In this document: piece by piece, positions 17,865-26,092 of the stretch
Layout of the letters: each line of letters opens with the position of its first letter
Numbering within the stretch: the stretch's first letter is position 1
Source: Opitutaceae bacterium
GTDB taxonomy: Bacteria > Verrucomicrobiota > Verrucomicrobiia > Opitutales > Opitutaceae
Assembly: GCA_014879845.1 (NCBI GenBank)
Contig: JACSRI010000234.1
Span: 1 to 47,382, forward strand
DNA length: 47,382 nucleotides
Direction of reading: 5' to 3'
The notes under the pieces: generated by a model
Databases searched by the model: none
What the model was told of the DNA's origin: nothing
The model's input: the letters and a program-made list of their open reading frames with translations, nothing else
Position numbers and translations under genes: made by a program

Positions 17865-20800
17865 CGCGCGGATACGTCGGGCGCCGCGGCGGCTGCGGCG
17901 GCGGTTTCCGCGGCGGAGACGCGCCGGCGGGCGAGGCGGTCGAAGAACAGATAGACCACCGGCGTGGTGAAGAGCGTGAGCACCTGGCTGACGAGCAGGC
18001 CGCCGACCATGACGAGGCCGAGCGGCTGGCGCAGCTCCGCGCCTGAGCCGGTCGACAACATCAGCGGCAGCGCCCCGAAGAGCGCGGCCAGCGTGGTCAT
18101 GAGGATCGGCCGGAAGCGCAGCAGCGCCGCCTGCCGGATGGCCTCGCGCGGGCTCAGGCCCTGGTGCCGCTCGGCCTCGAGGGCGAAGTCGACCATCATG
18201 ATGCCGTTCTTCTTCACCAGGCCGATGAGCAGGATGATGCCGATGATCGCGATCATATCGAGCGGCCGGCCGGTCAGCCAGAGGGCCAGCAGCGCGCCCA
18301 CCGCCGCCGAGGGCAGGGTCGAGAGAATCGTCACCGGGTGGATGCTGCTCTCGTAGAGCACGCCGAGCACGAGGTACATCGTGATGACCGCGGCGAGCAC
18401 GAGGAAGACCGTGCTCGAGAGCGAGTCGCGGTACGCGTTGGCCGCGCCCTGGAAGCGCAGCTCCACCGCGACCGGCAGCTCGATCTCGCGTGCCACCTGC
18501 TCGACCGCGGCCACGGCCTCGCCAAGGGAGGCGTCGTCTCCAAGATTGAAGGACACGGTCACGGCCGGGAACTGGCCGACCTGGTTGATCAGCAGCGTGG
18601 CGGGGCGCTCGCTCACGCGGGCGATGCTCGCCAGCGGCACGGCGGCACCGCCGTTGCCGCGCACGTAGAGGCCCTCGAGCGCCTGCGGCCCGGTGGCTAG
18701 GCGCGGGTCCATCTCCAGCACGACCCGGTACTGGCTGGACTGGGTGAAGAGCGTGGAGATCTGGCGCTGGCCGAAGGCGCTGTAGAGCGCGTCGCTCACT
18801 TCGGCCACGGTCACGCCGAGCCGGCTGGCGGCATCGCGGTCGATCTCGACAAAGGCCTGCAGCCCGCGGTCCTGGATATCGCTCGCGACGTCGGCCACCT
18901 CTGCTCGCTGGCTGAGGCGATCGACGAGCCGCGGCGTCCACGTGTGCAGGAGCGACTCGTCCGGGCAGGTGAGCATGAACTGGAACTGCGTGCGGCTGAC
19001 GCGATCCTCGATCGTGAGCTCCTGCACCGGTTGCAGGTAGAGGGCGATGCCCGGCACCCGCCGGGCCCGCTCGCGCAGGCGGGCGATCACCTCGAGCGCG
19101 CCGGCGTCGCGCTCGCCGTGGGGCCGCAGGTTGATGAGCATGCGGCCGCTGTTGAGCGTGGCGTTCGTGCCGTCGACGCCGATGAACGACGAGAGGCTCG
19201 CCACCGCGGGATCCTCGAGCACGAGCTCGGCCAGCGCCTGCTGGCGCTCGGCCATGGTGGCAAACGAGACCGACTCCGGCGCCTCGGTCACACCCTGGAT
19301 CGCGCCGGTGTCCTGCAGCGGGAAAAATCCCTTCGGCACGGCGAGGTAGAGCAACACGGTGAGCGCGAGCGTCCCGGCCATGACCCAGAGCGTGAGCCGC
19401 TGGTGGTTGAGCACCCAGTCGAGCCAACGCCCGTAGCCCTCGATCACGCGCGCGAGGAAACTGTCGTCGCCGTGGCCGTGGCCGCCCGCCTGGTGCGCGG
19501 GCAGCATGCGCGCGCACATCATGGGCGTGAGCGTAAGCGAGACGACGAGCGAGATCAGGATCGAGACGGCGAGCGTGATGGCGAACTCGTGGAAGAGCCG
19601 TCCGACCACACCGCCCATGAAGAGCAGCGGGATCAACACCGCCACGAGCGAGATCGTGAGCGAGACGAGCGTGAAGCCGATCTGCCCCGCGCCCTTCATC
19701 GCCGCCTCGAGCGGCGAGGCGCCCTGCTCGCGGAAACGCGCGACGTTTTCCACCATGACGATGGCGTCATCGACGACGAAGCCCGTCGCGATGGTCAGCG
19801 CCATGAGCGTGAGGATGTTCAGCGAGTAACCGCACAGGTACATCACGCCGAACGTGCCGATGAGCGAGAGTGGCACGGCGATGCTCGGGATGATCGTGGC
19901 CGCGGCGTTGCGCAGAAACACCCAGGTGACGAGCACGACCAGGCCGATGGCGAAGAGCAGCTCGTGCTGCACGGCACGCACGGAGGCGCGGATGCTTTGG
20001 GTGCGGTCGGTCAGGACGGAGAGCTCGACCGCCGCAGGCAGGCTCGCGCGCAGTTGCGGGAGCAGGGCCTGCACGCGGTTGACCACCTCGATCACGTTGG
20101 CGCCGGGCTGGCGCTGGACATTGACGAGCACGGCCGGCAGGCGGTCGGCCCAGGCTGCGAGGCGGCGGTCCTCGGTCGCGTTTTCGATGCGGGCGACGTC
20201 GCCGAGGCGCAACGGCGCACCGTCGCGCCACGCAATGATGAGCTGGCGGAACTCCTCGACCGAGCGCAGCTGGTCGTTCGCGTCCATGAGGATCGTGCGC
20301 ACCGGTCCGTCGAAGCTGCCCTTGGGCGAGTTGACGCTCGCGGCGTTGATCGCGGCGCGCACGTCGGCGAAGTTGAGCCCGCGCGCGGCCAGTTCGGCGG
20401 GATTGACCTGCACGCGCACGGCAGGCCGCTGGCCGCCGGCGAGGCTGACCAGGCCCACGCCCGGGAGCTGCGCGATCTTCTGCGCGACGCGTGTATCCAC
20501 GAGATCATGCACCTCGGGCAGCGGCAGCGTGGCCGAGGTGACGGCGAGTGTGACGATGGGCGTGTCCGCGGGATTGACCTTGCGGTAGATGGGCGGCGCG
20601 GGGAGATCGCCGGGCAGGAGATTGTCGGCGGCGTTGATCGCGGCCTGGACCTCCTGCTCGGCCACGGCCATGGGCAGGTCGAGCGCGAACTGCAGCGTGA
20701 TGACCGAGGCGCCGGCGGAGCTGGCCGACGACATCTGGTTGAGTCCCGGGATCTGTCCGAAACGGCGCTCGAGCGGCGCGGTGATCGCGCTGGCCGTCAC

Positions 20801-20971
20801 CTGCGGGCTCGCACCCGGATGGAAGGTGAAGACCTGGATCGTGGGAAAGTCGACCTGCGGCAGCGCCGCCACCGGCAGCAGGCGGTAGCCCATGATCCCG
20901 GTCTGCAGCAGCGCCACCATGAGCAGCGCGGTCGCGACCGGACGCAGGATGAACGGGCGCGAGATGTTCAT
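17861..20971 (-). CDS. mdtB: RND multidrug efflux permease, MdtB-like
   Basis: First of two tandem RND permeases, 1036 aa. It opens [22 protein letters not shown], has the twelve-helix, two-loop plan and the helix-4 proton-relay pair D401/D402 in [13 protein letters not shown]. Residues [11 protein letters not shown] and [12 protein letters not shown] match the MdtB side of the MdtB/MdtC pair. Both the start (ATGA with the adaptor gene's stop at 20968-20971) and the stop (ATGA with the next permease) overlap neighbours, so the three proteins should be made in fixed ratio. The C-terminal tail is an Ala-rich cytoplasmic stretch. MdtBC hetero-trimer formation is inferred from the E. coli system. 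Confidence 0.9.
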   Translation of the reverse strand: MNISRPFILRPVATALLMVALLQTGIMGYRLLPVAALPQVDFPTIQVFTFHPGASPQVTASAITAPLERRFGQIPGLNQMSSASSAGASVITLQFALDLPMAVAEQEVQAAINAADNLLPGDLPAPPIYRKVNPADTPIVTLAVTSATLPLPEVHDLVDTRVAQKIAQLPGVGLVSLAGGQRPAVRVQVNPAELAARGLNFADVRAAINAASVNSPKGSFDGPVRTILMDANDQLRSVEEFRQLIIAWRDGAPLRLGDVARIENATEDRRLAAWADRLPAVLVNVQRQPGANVIEVVNRVQALLPQLRASLPAAVELSVLTDRTQSIRASVRAVQHELLFAIGLVVLVTWVFLRNAAATIIPSIAVPLSLIGTFGVMYLCGYSLNILTLMALTIATGFVVDDAIVMVENVARFREQGASPLEAAMKGAGQIGFTLVSLTISLVAVLIPLLFMGGVVGRLFHEFAITLAVSILISLVVSLTLTPMMCARMLPAHQAGGHGHGDDSFLARVIEGYGRWLDWVLNHQRLTLWVMAGTLALTVLLYLAVPKGFFPLQDTGAIQGVTEAPESVSFATMAERQQALAELVLEDPAVASLSSFIGVDGTNATLNSGRMLINLRPHGERDAGALEVIARLRERARRVPGIALYLQPVQELTIEDRVSRTQFQFMLTCPDESLLHTWTPRLVDRLSQRAEVADVASDIQDRGLQAFVEIDRDAASRLGVTVAEVSDALYSAFGQRQISTLFTQSSQYRVVLEMDPRLATGPQALEGLYVRGNGGAAVPLASIARVSERPATLLINQVGQFPAVTVSFNLGDDASLGEAVAAVEQVAREIELPVAVELRFQGAANAYRDSLSSTVFLVLAAVITMYLVLGVLYESSIHPVTILSTLPSAAVGALLALWLTGRPLDMIAIIGIILLIGLVKKNGIMMVDFALEAERHQGLSPREAIRQAALLRFRPILMTTLAALFGALPLMLSTGSGAELRQPLGLVMVGGLLVSQVLTLFTTPVVYLFFDRLARRRVSAAETAAAAAAAPDVSAR

Positions 20972-22218
20972 CGCGCGGCGGCGGTCGCAGCGGCCGGCGT
21001 CGGCGTAGGCGCGGCGGGCGAGGGTGCAGGCGCGGGCGCGACCTGCGCGCCGGACTCATCGACCACGACGACCGGGCGGCCCTCGCGCAGGCGGTCGATG
21101 CCTTCGAGCACGACGGCGTCGCCGGGAGCGAGGCCGGTCACGATCGTCTGCACGTCACCCTCGACGGGCCCGAGTTCGATCGGCCGCACCGTCGACTCGC
21201 TCTTGTCGTTGACGACAAACACATACGTGCCGCGCGAGCCGAACTGCACGGCGGCGGCGGGGATCACCACGGCGTCGCGGATCGTGCGCACGTGCAGGCG
21301 CACGTTGACAAACTGGTTGGGGAAGAGGCTCTCGTCGTCGTTGGCGAACTCCGCCTTGAGCCGGATCGTGCCGGTGGCGGCGTCGATCTGGTTGTCGACC
21401 GTGCGCAGCACGCCGCGCGCGAGGCGGATCTTCTCGGTGCGATCCCAGGCCTCGACCGAGGGTGCCTCGCCCGAGCGCAGGGCCGCGAGGACCTGGGGCA
21501 ACTCCACCTCCGGGATGGTGAACATCACGGCCATCGGGCGCGTCTGCGTGATCGTGACGAGGCCGGCCGTGTCGTTGGCGCGGATGAGATTGCCCGGGTC
21601 GATGCGGCGCAGGCCGATGCGTCCGGCGATCGGCGCCTCGATGCGCGTGTAGGTGAGTTGGAGACGGGCCTCGTCGACGGCGGCCTGGTCGGCGGCGAGG
21701 ATGCTCTCGCGCTCGTGCACGAGGGCGCGCTGGGCCTCGAGCTGCTGGATGGTGACGAGATTGCGCTCGAAGAGCGGCTCGAGGCGGGCGAGGTCGGCGC
21801 GCGCGGTCTCAAGCTGGGCGGCGTTCTGGCGCTGGCGTGCCTCGGCTTGGGCGAGCTGGATGCGGTAGGGCTCAGGGTCGACCTCGGCGAGCAGCGTGCC
21901 GGCCTCTACATGCTGGCCCTCGTCGAAGGCCATGCGCAGGAGTTGACCGTCGACGCGGCTGCGCACCGTCACGGTGTTGAGCGGCGTGGCCGAGCCGATG
22001 GCCTTGAGGTGCACGGGCAGGTCGCGGCGTTCGGCCGGGACCACGCGCACGGGCATGGCGGGCGACGGGCCGTTGCCGGCCCAGGCAGGGTTGGGTCCCC
22101 AGCGGTTGCCGGTGGGTTTCTTGCGCGCGGAGAAATACCACACGCCGGCGGCGAGGATGAGGGCGACGGCACCGTAGAGGAACCAACGGCGGCGTGAGGA
22201 CGTGGGAACGGTGGACAT
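20968..22218 (-). CDS. mdtA: RND efflux periplasmic adaptor (MdtA-like membrane fusion protein)
   Basis: Periplasmic adaptor linking the RND pump to an outer-membrane channel, 416 aa. An N-terminal anchor helix (about residues 12-30) is followed by the lipoyl/barrel-sandwich half [23 protein letters not shown] and a coiled-coil hairpin (roughly 100-165). The second lipoyl half [19 protein letters not shown] and a beta-barrel with [10 protein letters not shown] come next, then a Pro/Ala-rich tail. The ATG at 22216-22218 ([10 protein letters not shown]) is preferred over an in-frame TTG at 22233. No TolC-type outer-membrane gene is in the operon, so the pump must use a channel encoded elsewhere. 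The operon promoter should lie in 22219-22330. Confidence 0.92.
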   Translation of the reverse strand: MSTVPTSSRRRWFLYGAVALILAAGVWYFSARKKPTGNRWGPNPAWAGNGPSPAMPVRVVPAERRDLPVHLKAIGSATPLNTVTVRSRVDGQLLRMAFDEGQHVEAGTLLAEVDPEPYRIQLAQAEARQRQNAAQLETARADLARLEPLFERNLVTIQQLEAQRALVHERESILAADQAAVDEARLQLTYTRIEAPIAGRIGLRRIDPGNLIRANDTAGLVTITQTRPMAVMFTIPEVELPQVLAALRSGEAPSVEAWDRTEKIRLARGVLRTVDNQIDAATGTIRLKAEFANDDESLFPNQFVNVRLHVRTIRDAVVIPAAAVQFGSRGTYVFVVNDKSESTVRPIELGPVEGDVQTIVTGLAPGDAVVLEGIDRLREGRPVVVVDESGAQVAPAPAPSPAAPTPTPAAATAAAR

Positions 22219-22390
22219 GGGCGACGCGTGCAAGACGCCAGTGGCGGCCGGACAATTTCATCCGGGAGCGTCTTTTTTCATCCCATGTGTGCCGGGGACC
22301 CACTCGCGCAAGCGCGCGGTGACGATCATTTGTCAGCGCACGGTTGCGCGGCGGACACGGCCACGCTGATCAATCGCAGAGACTTGCGGC

Positions 22391-22409
22391 GCCGGGTAGG
22401 GCACCCGGC
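22391..22409. repeat. Short GTAGG/CCTAC palindrome
   Basis: GCCGGGT, five bases, ACCCGGC: a perfect 7-bp stem. A second, alternative pairing of GTAGG with CCTAC overlaps it. It lies 35 bp past the araD stop codon, in the gap between araD and mdtA. It resembles a minimal intergenic palindromic repeat and shares the GTAGGGC core with the larger inverted repeat at 23959-24035. It could also be a weak terminator for araD. Confidence 0.4.
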
Positions 22410-22443
22410 CTACAGGCGCGAGGCGAACGCCGAGGCCTGGCGG

Positions 22444-23139
22444 CTACGCCTTTTTCTGGCCGTAATAGGCGCCGGGGCCGTGCTTGCGCTTGAAGTGCTT
22501 GTTTAGCAGCTCCGGCTCGATCGAGGTGAGACCCGAGGTGAGCGCGAGGCTCATCTGAGCCATGTGCGCGCAACATTCGAGGGCGATGGCATTTTCCACC
22601 GCCTTCGCGACCGTCTGGCCCCAAGTGAAGGGGCCGTGGCGGTTGACCAGCACGGCGGGGCAGTCGAGCGGGTCGATGCCGGCGAAGCGTTCGACGATGA
22701 CGTTGCCGGTCTCCCACTCGTAGGCGGTGGAGATCTCCTGGGCGGTCATCTTCCGCGTCACGGGGACCTCGCCGTAGAAATAGTCGGAGTGCGTCGTGCC
22801 GAAACACGGGATGGCGCGACCCGCCTGCGCCCAGGCCGTGGCGCAGCTGCTGTGCGTGTGCACCACGCCACCGATCGACGCGAAGGCGAGAAAGAGCCGG
22901 CGGTGCGTCGGCGTGTCGGACGACGGATTGAGCGCGCCCTCGACCTTCTTGCCTTCGAGATCGACGAGGACCATGTCCTCGGGGCGCAGCGCGTCGTAGT
23001 CGACGCCGCTGGGCTTGATGGCGAAAATCCCCTGGGCGCGATCGATGGCGCTGGCGTTGCCAAAGGTGAGATTGATCAAGCCCTGTTTGGGGAGGGCGAT
23101 GTTGGCCTCGTAGGCCTCGCGTTTGAGATCGAGCAGCAT
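22444..23139 (-). CDS. araD: L-ribulose-5-phosphate 4-epimerase
   Basis: Interconverts L-ribulose 5-phosphate and D-xylulose 5-phosphate, the step joining arabinose breakdown to the pentose phosphate pathway. The 231-aa length equals that of E. coli AraD. Class II aldolase-fold zinc ligands are visible: H94 and H96 in VVHTHSS and H168 in NRHGPF. D75 (SSDTPTH) and D119 ([14 protein letters not shown]) are the expected acidic residues, and the C-terminal GAYYGQ tyrosine is conserved. The ATG at 23137-23139 is selected because the upstream extension is non-family sequence. No araA or araB is adjacent. UlaF/SgbE-type paralogues act on the same substrate, so the physiological pathway could be ascorbate-type rather than arabinose. 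Confidence 0.92.
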   Translation of the reverse strand: MLLDLKREAYEANIALPKQGLINLTFGNASAIDRAQGIFAIKPSGVDYDALRPEDMVLVDLEGKKVEGALNPSSDTPTHRRLFLAFASIGGVVHTHSSCATAWAQAGRAIPCFGTTHSDYFYGEVPVTRKMTAQEISTAYEWETGNVIVERFAGIDPLDCPAVLVNRHGPFTWGQTVAKAVENAIALECCAHMAQMSLALTSGLTSIEPELLNKHFKRKHGPGAYYGQKKA

Positions 23140-23221
23140 GATGGAAAGATGCGGGAGGACTGAAGGGCCGGCCGGCCGGGGGCGAAAGGCGGAAATGCGC
23201 CGCCGGCCACACGCGGATCGC

Positions 23222-23854
23222 CTACTTGGCGAAGAACGGTGTCTGCACGAGGCCGTTGATGATGAACTGCACGGCCACGGCAAGCAGCAGCAGGCCCATG
23301 ATGCGCGTGAATAGCTTCAGGCCGAGCGGGCTGAGCCAGCGTGCGGTCTTGGCCGCGAAACGCAGGATCACGTAGGCGAGGGCGGTGACCGCGAGGATGC
23401 AGACAAAAAGCGCGATGTGCTGGGCCGTGCCCTTGGCCTGGCTGAGCAGGATGAGCGAGGTGGAGATCGCGCCGGGACCAGCGAGCATGGGGATGCCGAG
23501 CGGCGTGATGGCAATGTCGTCCTTCTCGGCACCGGCGCTGACCTCCTCGTCGGTTTCGCGGTCGCGCGCCCGGTTGGCATAGAGCATATCCAGTGCGATG
23601 CGCAGGAGCAGGATCGAGCCGGCGATCTGAAACGCCGCGAGCGTGATGCCGAGAAACTGGAAGATCCACTTGCCCAGCAGGGCGAAGACGATGAGCACGC
23701 CGGCCGCGACGGTGCAGGCGATGAACGCCATGCGGCTCTGCGCCTGCGGCGTGTCGCGCACGGTCATGGCGAGAAACGCCGGCACGATCGCGATCGGATC
23801 GACGATGACGAAGAGCGAGGTGAAGGCGAAGAGCGTGTACTCGAAAAGGTCCAC
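23222..23854 (-). CDS. MarC family integral membrane protein (UPF0056)
   Basis: A 210-aa membrane protein with about six hydrophobic helices. The family hallmarks are present: an early [17 protein letters not shown] segment, and [17 protein letters not shown] in the middle preceded by a charged cytoplasmic loop ([19 protein letters not shown]). Function is not established; the original link of MarC to antibiotic resistance in E. coli was not supported later. The start is a GTG at 23852-23854 ([11 protein letters not shown]), at the expected position. It lies on the same strand as araD, 82 bp upstream of it. Confidence 0.88.
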   Translation of the reverse strand: MDLFEYTLFAFTSLFVIVDPIAIVPAFLAMTVRDTPQAQSRMAFIACTVAAGVLIVFALLGKWIFQFLGITLAAFQIAGSILLLRIALDMLYANRARDRETDEEVSAGAEKDDIAITPLGIPMLAGPGAISTSLILLSQAKGTAQHIALFVCILAVTALAYVILRFAAKTARWLSPLGLKLFTRIMGLLLLAVAVQFIINGLVQTPFFAK

Positions 23855-23958
23855 GGGGAAGGCTGGCCGGGGAGTGTGGCAGCGCGGCGCGGAGGTGCAC
23901 CAAGAATCCGCGCGCCTCTGTGGCCGAAGCGGGACTTATCCTGCGAGCGGTGACGTCG

Positions 23959-24035
23959 GGTAGGGCGAGGCCTCTGGCCGAGCCGCTCAAACGCCCAGCG
24001 CGCGGCTGCGGCTCGGCCAGAGGCCTCGCCCTACC
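23959..24035. repeat. Perfect 28-bp inverted repeat (intergenic palindromic element)
   Basis: Left arm 23959-23986 and right arm 24008-24035 are exact reverse complements over 28 bases, with a 21-base loop. The left arm begins GGTAGGGCGAGGCCTCTGGC. In RNA it would form a very stable hairpin. It is in the 238-bp gap between the marC-like gene and the sugar-isomerase gene, both on the minus strand, and has no U-tract. It looks like a dispersed REP-like or MITE-like element rather than a terminator; only one full copy is in this window. Confidence 0.75.
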
Positions 24036-24092
24036 ATTTGCGCGCTATCGCCCACGTCCACACGCCCGCAGCACGGGTGTGCGGCGCGGCGC

Positions 24093-24935
24093 TCACGCCT
24101 CATTCCAGGCCCCGCGCACAAAGTCGACGGTCTGCTGCAGGGTCGCGGGCTGGGTGTCCTCGAGGAGCACGTCGATGCCGGGCTTGTGCTTCTTGGCGAG
24201 CCGGAAGAACAGCGGGAAGTTGAGCTGTCCTTGGCCGGCGGGTACGGACTTGAGCACGCCGTCGGTGAGGATCGCGTCCTTGGCGTGGAGCACGGCGATG
24301 CGCTCCCCGAGGAGAGCAAAAGCCTCCTCGATGATCTCGTCCTGCCGGTGAAGATTGGCGGCATTGAGGAGGTTCACCGGGTCGAGGATCACCTGGATGT
24401 TGGGCGAGTCCACGTCGTCGAGCAGCCGGCGCAGGCCCCGCGGGTCGTGGATGATGTAGCGCTCGACCGCCTCGATCGCGACGGTCGAACCGAAGCGCTC
24501 GGCCTCGCGTGCGAGTTCGCGCACGCCCGCGAGCACACGCTGGTAGGCGGCCTCGCCGTGGTTTTCCGGGTGGAAGGAGAAGTCGGCGTTGAGCGAGCCG
24601 GTCTCGGTGCCGACGAGGCTGCAGCCGAAGTCGCGCGCGAGGCGCAGGTAGGCCTTGAAGCGAGCGAGGTGATGGCGGCGGCTCTTTTCCTCGGGATCGC
24701 CGAGGTTGATGTAGCAGCCGAGCACGGCGATGTGGATGCCACGCGCGGCGAGCGTGTCGCGCACGTGCAGCGCGAGCCCGGGACTGAGGCGGCCGGCATC
24801 GTCGTCAAGGCCGGGGATGCTCTTGGGCGCCGCGAACTGCACGCAGCACAGGCCGTGCGCCGCCACCTCCTCGGCGAGTCGCTCGAGGGGAATCTTGCCG
24901 AAGTCGTGGGCCCGGACACCGACGTGGATCTGCAT
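24093..24935 (-). CDS. Sugar phosphate isomerase/epimerase, xylose-isomerase-like TIM barrel
   Basis: A 280-aa AP-endonuclease-2/xylose-isomerase-like barrel. Metal-ligand positions of the family are recognisable: Glu in VAIEAVERYI, Asp in VILDPVNLLN, His in AVLHAKDAI and Glu in DVLLEDTQ. The N terminus (MQIHVGVRAHDFGKIPLE) lacks a signal peptide, so it is cytosolic. Family members isomerise or epimerise sugars, inositols or hydroxypyruvate; the exact substrate cannot be told. Its position near araD suggests sugar catabolism, but a strong palindrome separates the two groups, so joint transcription is doubtful. The start is the ATG at 24933-24935. Confidence 0.8.
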   Translation of the reverse strand: MQIHVGVRAHDFGKIPLERLAEEVAAHGLCCVQFAAPKSIPGLDDDAGRLSPGLALHVRDTLAARGIHIAVLGCYINLGDPEEKSRRHHLARFKAYLRLARDFGCSLVGTETGSLNADFSFHPENHGEAAYQRVLAGVRELAREAERFGSTVAIEAVERYIIHDPRGLRRLLDDVDSPNIQVILDPVNLLNAANLHRQDEIIEEAFALLGERIAVLHAKDAILTDGVLKSVPAGQGQLNFPLFFRLAKKHKPGIDVLLEDTQPATLQQTVDFVRGAWNEA

Positions 24936-25082
24936 GGTCGTGCATCCTCGGCGTGCGGGCTGCGCGCGTCGAGCGTCGCCCGCGTCTGTCCGTCAAATGC
25001 CGGCGGGCCGCGCTGCGGACCACTGCCGGCTTGAGTCGCATCGCGCGCGTCCGTAGGGTGGCCGCGTTCGCCCGGCCGCTGT

Positions 25083-25772
25083 ATGCACGATACCCAATAC
25101 GAGCTGTTTCAGGAGCTGGACCGCCGCTGCGTGGCGGGTGGATTCGCCGAGAACGACTGCCGCGAGTCGGTGCGCCTGAAACGCGCGAGCATCGAGCTGG
25201 AGAACAGCCGCGGCAACCCCGTGGTGCGGGATGTCCTGGCCGGTCAGACCACACTCGTCGCCGAGTACGATGCCTTCTCGCATGCGTTCCGCGGCGTGCG
25301 CCGCTTCATGCCGATGCCGCACATCGCCGCGCGCAACGAGCGGCTGCGGCACTTGGCGACGATCGTCCCGAACGTGCGGCATTTCACCCGGCGCAGCCTG
25401 CTGGCCGTGGACAATCCGGTCACGGCGGGGTTCTACGGTTTCGTCGCCTCGATGGCGCTGCTCCTCGTGCTGGGCCTGGTCCTGCGTTCGGAACTCGATG
25501 AGGAGCGCGTGACGCTCGCGGCCGGATGGACGGGCGGCTGGGTGTCGCTCGGATTCACCGCGGTCGGCGTGCTCGCAGGGTCGCTCGCCATGGTCAAATA
25601 CCGCACGCGCGATCCCCAGCAGATCCATGCGCGCGAGGCCGCCGCGTACATGGATGTCAACTACGAGTTCTACGGCCTGGGCAACGACCGCGCGTGGGCG
25701 GAGTATATCCGCCAGCAGGGCGGTGCGGGCGCCTCGCGCATCGTGATGGCGCGGCCCGACGATCGCGGCTGA
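25083..25772 (+). CDS. Hypothetical protein with two transmembrane segments
   Basis: Not recognised, 229 aa. The N-terminal 105 residues are soluble and charged (helical, with ELFQELDRRC and ESVRLKRASIELEN). Two hydrophobic helices follow at about 110-133 (GFYGFVASMALLLVLGLVLR) and 147-171, joined by an acidic loop (SELDEERV). A soluble tail includes a Tyr/Asn stretch, YMDVNYEFYGLGNDRAW. There is no signal peptide, so both termini are probably cytoplasmic. It starts with ATG 147 bp from the divergent sugar-isomerase gene and converges with the next gene, ending 8 bp from it. The coding call rests on frame length and protein-like composition. Confidence 0.6.
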   Translation: MHDTQYELFQELDRRCVAGGFAENDCRESVRLKRASIELENSRGNPVVRDVLAGQTTLVAEYDAFSHAFRGVRRFMPMPHIAARNERLRHLATIVPNVRHFTRRSLLAVDNPVTAGFYGFVASMALLLVLGLVLRSELDEERVTLAAGWTGGWVSLGFTAVGVLAGSLAMVKYRTRDPQQIHAREAAAYMDVNYEFYGLGNDRAWAEYIRQQGGAGASRIVMARPDDRG

Positions 25773-25780
25773 CGGGCGCG

Positions 25781-26062
25781 CTACGGCTCGTCATCCGAGC
25801 CGCCGCCCGAACCGGTGTCCTCGAGCGCCGCGTCGCCGGCGGCAGCCTCGAAGAAGCCCTCCTCCTCGAGGATCGCGAGCACCCCGGCGATCACGCGCGC
25901 CTCGTCCGCGGGCGCGAGTGCGGGGTGGTTGGATTTCAGATACTCCCGGATGGCCGGACGGGCCTCCGTCATGCTGGAGATGCCGGCAAGGTAGTCGTCG
26001 GCATCGTCGGCTGCGGCATGGATGATGTCCTGGACGCTCATGGCCGGTGCGTCCGTGAACAT
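25781..26062 (-). CDS. Small acidic hypothetical protein at the end of the RND cassette
   Basis: A 93-aa acidic, mainly helical protein (MSVQDIIHAAADDADDYLAGI, EARPAIREYLKSNHPALAPADEARVIAGVLAILEEEGFF) with a Gly/Ser/Asp tail. It has no signal peptide, Cys or membrane segment. It lies about 30 bp after the RND permease gene on the same strand, so it is probably co-transcribed. A small hairpin (GCCGGGGAC paired with GTCCCGGC, 26064-26084) overlaps the start region. Two ATGs (26062, 26041) and a TTG (26086) are possible starts; I took 26062. Function unknown; it could be a soluble regulator or an unrelated passenger. Confidence 0.55.
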   Translation of the reverse strand: MFTDAPAMSVQDIIHAAADDADDYLAGISSMTEARPAIREYLKSNHPALAPADEARVIAGVLAILEEEGFFEAAAGDAALEDTGSGGGSDDEP

Positions 26063-26092
26063 GGCCGGGGACGTGCGTCCCGGCAAAGATTT

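Noticed and set aside
26064-26084. GCCGGGGAC/GTCCCGGC hairpin after the RND permease gene as a terminator
   Set aside because: The stem has a bulge, lacks a U-tract and overlaps the start region of the next gene, so it is more likely incidental.
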